NCBI GenBank assembly: GCA_937951625.1
Contig: CALFBP010000032.1
Location: forward strand, 1-43,656
Length of the DNA: 43,656 bases
Reading direction: 5' to 3'
Origin: an uncultured Thermoguttaceae bacterium
GTDB lineage: Bacteria > Planctomycetota > Planctomycetia > Pirellulales > Thermoguttaceae
Shown here: one piece after another, positions 16,366 through 25,300 of the stretch
How the letters are laid out: every line of letters starts with the position of its first letter
Position numbering within the stretch: position 1 is the first letter of the stretch
The notes under the pieces: model-generated
What the model was told of the DNA's origin: nothing
Seen by the model: the letters and a program-made list of their open reading frames with translations, nothing else
The model's database searches: none
Program-made: the position numbers and the translations under genes

Positions 16366-19300
16366 GCCTCCACCTCCTTCTTGGTCTGCGGCTTGTCGGC
16401 GCCGTTGCCATCGCCCTGCGCGCCTGGCCCATGCCACATCGAAGCCAATTGCTCATAAAGTTGCCATCTCGAATCGATGTCTTGCTGGGCCAAGGCCAAC
16501 AGGCGTTCGGCCTCCTGCGGCTTGGAGCGGACCAGCATGTTGAACCGGGCTTCCTTGAGGGCGAACTCCCTGAAGGAACCGGTCGGTTTGCGGCTGGCCA
16601 GTTGGAACGGCTGTTCGGTGTTCCGCGGATCATAGGTGTACAGCGGCCAGTATCCGCAGGCCACGGCTTCCTTCTGGAGGCTCATGCCGGTCGACATGTC
16701 GATGCCCCAGCCGATGCAATGCGAGAAAGCGATGATCAAGGACGTGCCGCGATAGGACTCGGCCGCGCGGATCGTCTTGATCGCGTGGAGCGGGTTGGCG
16801 CCCATCGCGATCTGACCTACAAACACGTTCCCGTAGGACATGGCGATCATGCCCAAATCTTTCTTGCGGCCCGGCTTGCCGCCTGCGGCGAACTTGGCCA
16901 CGGCGCCCCGAGGCGTCGATTTCGAGGCCTGGCCGCCGGTGTTCGAGTACACCTCGGTGTCCAAGACAAGGATATTCACGTCCCGCCCCGAGGCGAACAC
17001 GTGATCCAAGCCGCCAAAACCGATGTCGTAGGCCCAACCGTCGCCACCAAAGCTCCAGACGCTCTTGCGGATCAGATAGTCGGCCGAAGCGAGCAGGGCC
17101 TTGGCATCTGGATCGTTCAAGGCTTGAAGCCGTTTGCAAAGCTCGGCCACCAAGGCCCGTTGCGTGGCGATTTCCTCATCGGATTCCTGCTTGTTGCTCA
17201 GCAGTTCCTGGACCAGCTCGTCGCCGACTTGGGAAGCCAGGCGGCGGAGCAGGGTGCTGGCGTTTTCAATCTGCTGGTCGATGGCCAGCCGCATTCCGAA
17301 GCCGAACTCCGCCGCGTCCTCAAACAACGAGTTGGACCAGGCGGGCCCCTTGCCTTCTCGGTTGACCGTGTACGGCGTGCAGGGCAGATTGCCGCCGTAG
17401 ATCGAGGAACACCCGGTCGCGTTGGCGATCATCATGCGGTCGCCGAAGAATTGGGTGATGAGCTTCACGTAGGGCGTCTCGCCGCAGCCCGCGCAGGCCC
17501 CAGAGAACTCGAACAACGGGAGCAAAAGCTGGGAGCCCTTGACCGTGTCGGCATTGACCCGCTTGCGGTCCAAATCGGGAATCCTCAGGAAGAAATCGAG
17601 ATTTTGCCGTTCCCGCTCCAGGTGTTTGAGCTTCGGCTCCATGTCGATCGCCTTGTGTTTGGCGACCGCCTTGTCGCGGGCCGGGCAGACATCGACGCAC
17701 AACCCGCAACCGGTGCAATCGTCGGGAAACACTTGGATGGTGCAGAGATAGCCGGGATATTCTTTGCCCTTCCATTCGGCCGAGGCGAAGCTTGACGGCG
17801 CCCCTGCTAAGGCGCTGGGATCGTAAGCCTTCATGCGGATCGCCGCGTGGGGGCACACCAACGAGCAAAGTCCGCACTGGATACAGATTTTCGGGTCCCA
17901 AATGGGGATGTCTTGGGCGATGCTCCGCTTCTCGTACTGCGTGGTGCCCGTGGGGAAAGTGCCGTCGGCCGGCATCACGCTAACCGGCAGGTAATCGCCC
18001 CGATTGGCGATCATCGTACCCAAGACGTTCTTGACGAACTCGGGGGCGGAGTCAGGGACCGGCGGCACCATGCGGAGCTTCGAGGTCACGCGATCCGGGA
18101 CCTTGACTTCGAACAGCCCGCTCAAGGCCGCGTCCACGGCCGCGAAGTTCTGCTCCACTACTTTGCCGCCGCCCTTCTTGCCGTAGGTCTGCTTGATCGA
18201 CTGCTTGATCTGGTCGATGGCCTCTTCGGGCGGGAGCATCTTGGCCAATTTGAAGAAGCACGTCTGCATGATCGTGTTGATCCGCACGCCCATGTTCGTT
18301 TCCCGGGCCACGCGGTAGGCATCCACCACCCAGAACTTCAGCTTCTTGGCGATGATCTGCTCTTGGACTTCCGCAGGCAGGTGGTCCCAGACCTCGTCGG
18401 GGCCGTAGGGGCTGTTCAAGAGGAACGTAGCCCCGGGTTCGGCCAGCGAGAGCATCTCGATCCGTTCCAGGAAATGGAATTGGTGACAGGCGATGAAATT
18501 CGCCTTGTGGACCAAGTACGAGCCCTTGATCGGCCGCGGGCTGACGCGAAGGTGCGACGTGGTGACCGAACCCGCCTTGCGCGAGTCATAGACGAAGTAC
18601 CCTTGCGCGTGCAACGGCGTGTTCTCGCCCACGATCTTCACCGTGCTCCGCACGGAACTCACCGTGCCGTCGCTTCCCAGGCCGAAAAACACGGCTCGGG
18701 TCACGTCGTCGCGCTCGGTCGAGAAATCGGGATCGTAATCCAGACTCAAGTTCGTCACGTCGTCGTGAATACCTACCGAGAAATGCCGCTTGGGCGAGGC
18801 TTTGGCCATCTCTTCAAAGATCGCCAGCGCCATAGCCGGGGTGAATTCCTTCGAGGACAGCCCATAGCGGCCGCCGATCACCTTGGGCATCGCGGTCGAC
18901 GCATGTTCCTGCCAGCCTTCGGCCAGGGCGGTGATCACGTCTTGATAGAGCGGCTCGCCTGCCGCGCCAGGTTCCTTGGTCCGGTCCATCACCGCGATCA
19001 CTTTCGTGGTTTTGGGCAAGGCCGAGATCAAGGCGCGATAATCGAAGGGCCGGAAGAGGCGGACCTTGACCAAGCCGACCTTCTCGCCAGCGGCCACCAG
19101 ATGGTCGACCGTTTCCTCGACCACGCCGATCCCCGACCCCATGATTACGATCACCCGCTCCGCATCCGGGACCCCGACGTAATCGAACAAGTGGTACTGC
19201 CGTCCAAAGAGGCTGGCGAATTTGTCCATCGTCTTCTGGACGATGCCTGCGCAAGCCTGGTAATAGGGATTGCAAGCCTCGCGGGCCTGGAAGAAGACGT

Positions 19301-19970
19301 CGGGATTTTGAGCGGTGCCGCGGAGCACGGGCCGTTCGGGCGTCATGGCACGGCGGCGATGCGCGGCGACCAGCTCCATGTCGATCATCGCCTTGACATC
19401 GTCTTCGGAGAGTTGCTCGATCTTGTTGACCTCGTGCGAAATGCGGAATCCGTCGTAGAAATGCAGGAAGGGAACCCGGGCCTCCAGCGTGGCGGCATGG
19501 GCAATCAGCGCCATGTCTTGGGCTTCCTGCACGGAGGCCGACGAGAGCATGGCCCAACCGGTGGAACGGCAGGCCATCACGTCGCTATGGTCGCCGAAGA
19601 TGGACAGGGCGTGCGTGGCGACAGTTCGGGCGGTGACGTGAAACACCGTCGAGGTCAACTCGCCGGCGATCTTGAACATGTTGGGGATCATCAACAACAG
19701 GCCTTGGGAAGCCGTGAAGGTGCTCGTCAAGGCCCCGGCTTGAAGCGATCCATGCACTGCCCCGGCGGCTCCCGCCTCGCTCTGCATTTCCACCACTTGC
19801 GGCACCGTTCCAAAAATGTTTTTCCGGCCCGCCGCTGCCCAGGCGTCCGGCATCTCCCCTAGCCCCGACGAGGGCGTGATGGGATAGATGGCCATCACTT
19901 CGTTGCAAAGATGGGCAATGTTGGCAGTCGCTTCATTGCCATCCAGCGTGACGAATTTTCTCGACCCCAC
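16362..19970 (-). CDS. nifJ: Pyruvate:ferredoxin (flavodoxin) oxidoreductase
   Basis: This 1202-residue single-chain enzyme oxidises pyruvate with CoA to acetyl-CoA and CO2, reducing ferredoxin or flavodoxin; the reaction is reversible. Domains in order are: the pyrimidine-binding region (YPITPSSGLGEMPDAW); the transketolase-C-like and gamma regions; a ferredoxin domain with two 4Fe-4S motifs, CIQCGLCSLVCP and CTGCGLCVDVCP; the proximal-cluster segment CAGCGE; and the thiamine-diphosphate region (GDGWAYDIGFGG, NTGGQASKSTPRGA). The start is GTG 19970 with AGGAGA upstream. Length matches the family. It is the first gene of a two-gene operon with a DHOD-like flavoprotein and points to anaerobic or microaerobic carbon metabolism. 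Confidence 0.97.
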   Translation of the reverse strand: MGSRKFVTLDGNEATANIAHLCNEVMAIYPITPSSGLGEMPDAWAAAGRKNIFGTVPQVVEMQSEAGAAGAVHGSLQAGALTSTFTASQGLLLMIPNMFKIAGELTSTVFHVTARTVATHALSIFGDHSDVMACRSTGWAMLSSASVQEAQDMALIAHAATLEARVPFLHFYDGFRISHEVNKIEQLSEDDVKAMIDMELVAAHRRRAMTPERPVLRGTAQNPDVFFQAREACNPYYQACAGIVQKTMDKFASLFGRQYHLFDYVGVPDAERVIVIMGSGIGVVEETVDHLVAAGEKVGLVKVRLFRPFDYRALISALPKTTKVIAVMDRTKEPGAAGEPLYQDVITALAEGWQEHASTAMPKVIGGRYGLSSKEFTPAMALAIFEEMAKASPKRHFSVGIHDDVTNLSLDYDPDFSTERDDVTRAVFFGLGSDGTVSSVRSTVKIVGENTPLHAQGYFVYDSRKAGSVTTSHLRVSPRPIKGSYLVHKANFIACHQFHFLERIEMLSLAEPGATFLLNSPYGPDEVWDHLPAEVQEQIIAKKLKFWVVDAYRVARETNMGVRINTIMQTCFFKLAKMLPPEEAIDQIKQSIKQTYGKKGGGKVVEQNFAAVDAALSGLFEVKVPDRVTSKLRMVPPVPDSAPEFVKNVLGTMIANRGDYLPVSVMPADGTFPTGTTQYEKRSIAQDIPIWDPKICIQCGLCSLVCPHAAIRMKAYDPSALAGAPSSFASAEWKGKEYPGYLCTIQVFPDDCTGCGLCVDVCPARDKAVAKHKAIDMEPKLKHLERERQNLDFFLRIPDLDRKRVNADTVKGSQLLLPLFEFSGACAGCGETPYVKLITQFFGDRMMIANATGCSSIYGGNLPCTPYTVNREGKGPAWSNSLFEDAAEFGFGMRLAIDQQIENASTLLRRLASQVGDELVQELLSNKQESDEEIATQRALVAELCKRLQALNDPDAKALLASADYLIRKSVWSFGGDGWAYDIGFGGLDHVFASGRDVNILVLDTEVYSNTGGQASKSTPRGAVAKFAAGGKPGRKKDLGMIAMSYGNVFVGQIAMGANPLHAIKTIRAAESYRGTSLIIAFSHCIGWGIDMSTGMSLQKEAVACGYWPLYTYDPRNTEQPFQLASRKPTGSFREFALKEARFNMLVRSKPQEAERLLALAQQDIDSRWQLYEQLASMWHGPGAQGDGNGADKPQTKKEVEA

Positions 19971-20015
19971 TGGTTAGTCTCCTGCAAAGACGAAAAGAGT
20001 CATGCGTAAACCGTT

Positions 20016-20044
20016 AAGTTAACCGCGACAAGAATCTATCACAA
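20016..20044 (-). promoter_or_regulatory. Candidate sigma-70 promoter of nifJ
   Basis: On the minus strand TTGTGA (20039-20044), a 17-bp spacer and TAACTT (20016-20021) give a plausible but imperfect promoter. The leader would be about 40 nt and contain the AGGAGA ribosome-binding site. Confidence 0.4.
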
Positions 20045-20224
20045 GGGCCCATTGCCGACGCGTCGTGCCCCAAAACGCCTCGACCAACGAATGCTTAGAC
20101 GGATTAACCCTCCGGCAGCAAATCACTTGCGACGCTCTTGCTGGCCCATATCGCGAACAAAGAATATAGTCTCTTAACGAAACCTGCGGCGACAAAAAGG
20201 AGTTGTCTCACCAAACTTGGGGGC

Positions 20225-20253
20225 TTGCTTTCCTACGCGAGAAGATATAAAAT
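20225..20253 (+). promoter_or_regulatory. Sigma-70-type promoter of the 20462/BON gene pair
   Basis: TTGCTT (20225-20230), a 17-bp spacer and TAAAAT (20248-20253) are good -35/-10 matches in an AT-rich stretch. The expected start is near 20260, leaving a leader of about 200 nt before ATG 20462. Confidence 0.6.
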
Positions 20254-20461
20254 TGCGAGTACTTGCCTACATTAAGCCTGCCTACAAAGTGTAGCCATGT
20301 TTCTTGCGAGTTCCGGAGGCAAACTGGCTTTCTTATTCACGTTATTGGGTTGTTTGGTTGCTCTGACTCGCCTTGCATTCCCGGACCAACTCGCCCTGGT
20401 TTCCTGCCTTGAGCGAGCGGGCCGATGTAGGGTTGGTCTCCTTTACAAAGGACACAATGCC

Positions 20462-20818
20462 ATGTCCCAGAACCAATGTTTCCTCGACGAAGCCACTCAG
20501 AACCAGATTCTGAGCGAGATGGGAGAGACTGCTTTCACCGACGTGTACGCGGCGGTCAAGCATTTCTCGTTTCTAGCCAAGAGCGGGAAACGGTTCTCCG
20601 TCAACGACGTGACCACGATTTTCGCCGCGTTGGGACTGGACACGGACCCGATTCCCTCGGCGTTGGCCGAGCTGGTCAATCAACGCGTTCTCGAGTCGTA
20701 CTCCAAGGACGGCACCACGGCCTATTACATGGAACGTGGGGCACGGATCGAGTATGGAGAATCGATCGGACGGCCCACACGTGCCTCGGGTTGGAAGTTT
20801 TTGGGAACGATGAGATGA
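20462..20818 (+). CDS. Small hypothetical protein (118 aa)
   Basis: I do not recognise this protein. It is soluble and mostly helical, with a segment (KHFSFLAKSGKRFSVNDVTTIFAALG) that could be a small winged-helix or death-like bundle, and a basic C-terminus. ATG 20462 is chosen because AAAGGA lies 11-12 bases upstream. A longer in-frame ATG at 20297 would add 55 residues with one hydrophobic stretch, without a ribosome-binding site. Its stop overlaps the start of the next gene (ATGA), so it is probably translated together with the BON-domain protein. Confidence 0.6.
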   Translation: MSQNQCFLDEATQNQILSEMGETAFTDVYAAVKHFSFLAKSGKRFSVNDVTTIFAALGLDTDPIPSALAELVNQRVLESYSKDGTTAYYMERGARIEYGESIGRPTRASGWKFLGTMR

Positions 20819-21435
20819 ACCGAGCGATGCGGCGGTGTTTGAGTTCCGTTGCCGTGGTTGTGCTGGCAGTAGGCTTCATCACGGCCGAGGCGAGGGGACA
20901 AATGTTTGGTTCGCGTTCGCTGGGCGGCGGCCTCGGCGGGTCGAGTCATGGGTCCGATGTCGGGGGCGTCGGCACGCTGAACTTCAACGAGCGGTTCATC
21001 CGCGGCAACCGTCGCCCGGGGGAATTCGTGGGAACGGATGCGCGAGACCGCCGCAATTTCGTAGGATCGCAGCAATTGCACACAGGGCGCGTTCGACCGA
21101 CTATCCCGCGGATGCGACCGTCGCCCACGACGGACGCCAATCGAACCCCCGCTCCGTCGAGTGTCACCCGATCCGGCGTGTACGAGCCACGTTTGTCCGT
21201 CGCTTTCGACGTCACCCCTCCGCCCGCCGAAGCGGTTGCGGAGGATCTAGCTCGTTTGCTTCGCGCCGCCCCGACACTTCAGGCATCGGACCAGATCGCG
21301 GTGTCGGTGGAAGGCCGCGTTGCCACGTTGCGGGGAGAGGTTGCCTCCGAACGTGATCGCCTCTTGGCGGAACGGCTGATCCTCTTCGAGCCGGGAATCG
21401 ACTCGGTGCGGAATGAGTTGAAGGTGAGGCCTTAG
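20815..21435 (+). CDS. Exported BON-domain protein
   Basis: This 206-residue protein has an N-terminal signal peptide (about 1-29, ending EARGQ), a glycine/serine-rich and Pro/Arg-rich linker, and a C-terminal BON domain of about 75 residues (AEDLARLLRAAPTLQASDQIAV ending in VRNELKV, with VEGRVATLRGEVAS in between). BON domains bind phospholipid or other envelope ligands; a periplasmic or outer-membrane role is likely. It starts at an ATGA overlap with the preceding small gene. Its last 224 bases lie antisense to the coding frame of the convergent gene at 21212-22309. Confidence 0.8.
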   Translation: MNRAMRRCLSSVAVVVLAVGFITAEARGQMFGSRSLGGGLGGSSHGSDVGGVGTLNFNERFIRGNRRPGEFVGTDARDRRNFVGSQQLHTGRVRPTIPRMRPSPTTDANRTPAPSSVTRSGVYEPRLSVAFDVTPPPAEAVAEDLARLLRAAPTLQASDQIAVSVEGRVATLRGEVASERDRLLAERLILFEPGIDSVRNELKVRP

Positions 21436-22309
21436 CCTCGCCTTGACTGCGCGGGGATAGGCTCTCGTCCTTGGCGGTTGGCTTTGGATCAGTTTCCGCA
21501 GCCTCGCTTTCGCGGGAAATTTTTCCCGCGTCTTTTCCTCGGCCCACAAAACTCGGGGGTAAATCGATCGTCAAGGTTGTCAACTCGTCACGCGGGTTGG
21601 GTTTCTGCGTGGGGGCCTCGTAGCTGACCGGTTGGACGCCGCGATTGGCGCCCTCATTCTGATCCTCGTCTGGGGCGTTCTTTGGGGACGAAGCGGAGGC
21701 CTTCGGCCCGGGCAAGACATGGTGGGAGGGATGGGAGACGATCGGCCGTCCTTTGCGAGGTTCAAAACGGGCCACTAGGCAGATGCGGCGTTCGGGCCCC
21801 CCCACTTCGTCCCATGGCAGCCAAAAACTGTAGGAATGGCCAAGCTCCGATTTGCTGTAATGGCTGGGCAACTGGTCAGGGAGGATGACGAATTTTTTCT
21901 CGGGAGGCTTCATTTCGGGGGGCACGGGTACGCCTTTGGTGTCGGTGTCGTCGAACGCCAACACCACGAAGGTCCCATCCACGACGATCGGCTTCGGCCC
22001 CTCTTCACCGTAAAACATCACCCGGCCGCCAAATCCCCGCACCCCGCGCTGGCCTGGTTGATGAAACACCGTATCCGTCCAGATGTCGGTCATGCGGACG
22101 GGCGTCTGTGGCTTGGGGTTCGAGTCGGACCAGCTCCAGGCGTTGGCAACGTCCCAGCTCGTGCAACCGCCGCAGCTTGCGCACAACCCGAAAAGAACCA
22201 AGCCTCGCAGGATTGGTCTTAGTCCCAAGATGGCAAAAAGGCGATGCGCGTCTAAGCCGTGCTGACTGCTCATCATCGGGGATTGGTAGCGTGGCATCGA
22301 TGAAACCAT
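21212..22309 (-). CDS. Putative envelope lipoprotein/exported hypothetical
   Basis: This protein of about 365 residues has an N-terminal hydrophobic segment ending in a cysteine-rich lipobox-like stretch (LFGLCASCGGC), so export is likely and lipidation possible. The middle (MTDIWTDTVFHQPGQRGVRG, FGGRVMFYGEEGPKPIVVDG, LGHSYSFWLPWDEVGG) looks like a conserved globular domain I cannot name. The last about 75 residues are low complexity and lie antisense to the BON gene, so the C-terminus may be an artefact of a lost stop. The start is uncertain: ATGs at 22309, 22297 and 22276 all lack a clear Shine-Dalgarno. It follows the secretin gene by 47 bp and may form an operon with it, perhaps as a secretin-associated lipoprotein. 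Confidence 0.6.
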   Translation of the reverse strand: MVSSMPRYQSPMMSSQHGLDAHRLFAILGLRPILRGLVLFGLCASCGGCTSWDVANAWSWSDSNPKPQTPVRMTDIWTDTVFHQPGQRGVRGFGGRVMFYGEEGPKPIVVDGTFVVLAFDDTDTKGVPVPPEMKPPEKKFVILPDQLPSHYSKSELGHSYSFWLPWDEVGGPERRICLVARFEPRKGRPIVSHPSHHVLPGPKASASSPKNAPDEDQNEGANRGVQPVSYEAPTQKPNPRDELTTLTIDLPPSFVGRGKDAGKISRESEAAETDPKPTAKDESLSPRSQGEAKASPSTHSAPSRFPARRGSAVPPRGDHVRRQPLPATWQRGLPPTPRSGPMPEVSGRREANELDPPQPLRRAEG

Positions 22310-22356
22310 GGCGTGGGGTGGCTCGTTTCCCAAGTCAGTCCCCAGGGCAACGCCGC

Positions 22357-25300
22357 CTAATTCGCACTTTCCAGACGGGCGGAACCTCGCCGTCGGTCCG
22401 TTTCGTAATCTGCCGGAACCCCAGGCGAGGTTTTGGCACGACTCTCCGTGGGCTTGGCCGATGAATCGGCGTCGGGCAACGGCAGCGAGGGCGGCACCGC
22501 TTCCAGCCCGGGCGCCTCCTCCGAACCAGGTTTCTTGTTCTTCAGCGGCTTGGGCGGCGGCGTTTCCCCGTTGGGCACCCCGCGGGGGTTGGTGTCCGGA
22601 TAGATCACTTGCCCGCCGTTTTTCGTCAACTGAAGGTCTCCGTGAATCTGGTACACATCCTCCAGGCACCAGTTCATGCGCGCCGATTCGATCCGTTTGA
22701 TCCGTTCGGCCTCCTCCGGCGAACGAACCACATGCGGCGTGAGGATGATCAGCAATTCGGTTCGCTTATTTTGGGTGAGGTGGTACTTGAACAAGTTGCC
22801 AAGCACCGGGACATCGGCCAGGTAGGGAACTTTGCGCTGGACTTTGCTCGAGGTCCGCGTGATCAGACCGCCCAGCACGATCGTCTCGCCGTCCCGGGCG
22901 CTGACCGTGGTCTGCGCCATGGTGGTGTTGAAACTGGGCGAGCGGATCACCGTAGAACCGGAGATCGAGACGGGGATGCCCTCGGCCTCTGGGCCGACGT
23001 CCGACTTCTCGGCGTCGATCTCCATGACGACCATGCCGTCCGGGCTGATCCGCGGGGTGACGCCGAGGATCAACCCCACATTCACCAGATCGATCGTGTT
23101 GGCCTGCCCAATCTGGTTCACTTGCGTGCCGGTGATCCGCGGCACGCGTTTGCCAATCTGGATGAAGGCCGGTTGGTTGTCGAGGGTCATGATCTGCGGC
23201 CGGCCCAGGACCTCTAAACGCTGCGATTCCTGAAGCGCCCGGATCAGCACGCTCACCGACTCGCTGGAGGCCGAGAGCACCAGCCCACCGAACCCCAGCT
23301 CGCTGTTGAACCGCCCCAGACTGAAACTCGATAGCCCTTGGCCGCCGACCAGATTCGATTGAGCCAGGGCTTTGTTGCTCCCGGAATTGCCCAATTCCTG
23401 ATTATTGAAGTTGTAACCCGGCGAGTTCGTGGCCGACACGATCTGCTGCTGCGTCTGCGTGATGATTCCCGAGGGGGTGCTTTGTTGCGTGGTGTTGGTG
23501 AGCGTGAAGATCTTGTCCAGCAAGCTGCGGTTGAAGAGCACCGAGTCTTGGAGGCCGAGTTCCGCGCCGAACTCGTCGGTGTCGCGCAAGGTCAGGTCCG
23601 CGATGAGCACCTGGATCATGACCTGCGGCGGTTGGGCGTCGAGCTTTTCCACCAACTCGCGGATTTCCTCGAAAAACCGGGGCGTGGCGCTGATAATCAG
23701 CGAATTGCTCACCGGCTCCGGAACTACCACGACCTCGCTTTCGAGCTGCTGGAAGGGATTCAGCGCGCCGGGCAACGCCGCCTGGACTTGCCGCTCGCTG
23801 CGGAGGAAATCGTTGACGGCCACGGCCACGTCGTTGGCGGGCGAGTTCTTCAGCCGGTAGACCTCGGTCTTGCGCTGCTGGACATCTTGCGTATCCAGGC
23901 GAAGCAGCAGGGCCTCGATGATTTTCAAGTCGCCGGGCGAGCCGACGGCGATGATGCTGTTGGTCCGCGCGTCGCTGGAGAAACGCATCGGCACGATCGA
24001 ACTTTCGCCCTCGGCGACCGACAACTGGGCCCCGCCCGCCTGCGACGGAAGCAAGGCCCGCAGCATCTGGATCATCGCGTTGGCGTCGCCGTTCTGGATA
24101 CGGAAGACCTTGATCTGGGCCACCGTGCCCGGCGAGTCGAGTTGCTGGATCAACGCGGCCAACAACTCCATGCTCTCGGCCGGAGCGGCCACGACCAGGG
24201 TATTGAGCCGGGTGTCGGGCGTGATCCGCACATCGTTGAGAATGCCCGACTTGAGGATCCGTTCTCCCTTCGGGTCGACGGTCAGGAGCTCCAACGCGGC
24301 GGATTTTTCGCCAGCTCGACCACCGCCCCGCGCCGCGTCGATCGCATTCTGCAAGGTGGAGTAAACATCGTTGGCCAAGGTGTTTTGGAGTTTGAACACG
24401 CGGGTCTGGAGGACCGCCTCGGCCGTGTCGGTGTCCAGCTTTTGCACGAGGAGTTCCACTTCCAGCAGGTCGCGTGGGGCGGCGTCGACGACCAGGGAGT
24501 TGGTTCGCGGGTCGGAGGCCACGCGGACTCTGGGCGCCAGTCCCCCGGTTCGCCCCTGGAAAAACTCCTGGATCGTGCTGGCCACTGAAGTCGCGGAAGC
24601 GTGCTTCAGCCGGAATACCCGCTGTTGCGTCTCGGCCGCCACCGGCTGATCCAATTTGGCGATCAGCTCCTTGGCCGCCTTGACCGCCTCGCCCCAACCG
24701 ATCAACAGCAGGGCGTTCGGCTTGACCAAGGGGGTAACGCTGACGCGGCCCTGCCGTCCGGCGATCAAGTCCCGCTCCACTTGCTGCACGATCGTGCTGA
24801 GCGCCTCCCCGCGGACATGCCGGAGGAGATAGACCTCGATCACCGGCTGGGTCTCGGCGCTGAGCCGTTCGATCTCTTCGATGATTCGCTTGAGTTCCTG
24901 TACATCCCGATCGCGCCCGCGAAGGATGATCACGTCCAGGTCGGGCAGGGTCTCGATTTCGACGTCGGGTCCGAATTCCCGCAAGCGCTCCCGCCGCATC
25001 TCCGCTTCGGTTGCTTCGTCGGCCGGAGGGCGGACTTTGGGTTTCGCGATCGGCATTTCCGGTTCGGCGGCCTCCGCCCCCCCCTCGCTGACCGCCGTGC
25101 CGGCGCTCCCTGCGGGCTGGAACAAATAGCTCACCAATTCGATGCCAGCGTGGGACCGCAGGCTGCCTTGATCGTCGCGGGCAGGCCGGGAACCGGTCGA
25201 GGGAAGCGGTCGCAAGCCCGCCCCCGACGCGCCAGCCCGATACGCTTCGACCGCCTCGCGGACTTGAGAAGGATCGGCATAGCGAAGCAGCAAGGCTTGC

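Larger units (their letters stand above)
19971..20461. other. Divergent intergenic region, 491 bp
   Basis: It separates nifJ (-) from the small gene at 20462 (+) and holds a promoter candidate for each direction. A frame open from 20297 extends the downstream gene, but the start at 20462 is preferred. No RNA gene was recognised. Confidence 0.6.

Noticed and set aside
17847-19862. A 671-codon plus-strand frame inside nifJ
   Set aside because: Antisense shadow of a highly conserved gene, with no ribosome-binding site or recognisable domain.
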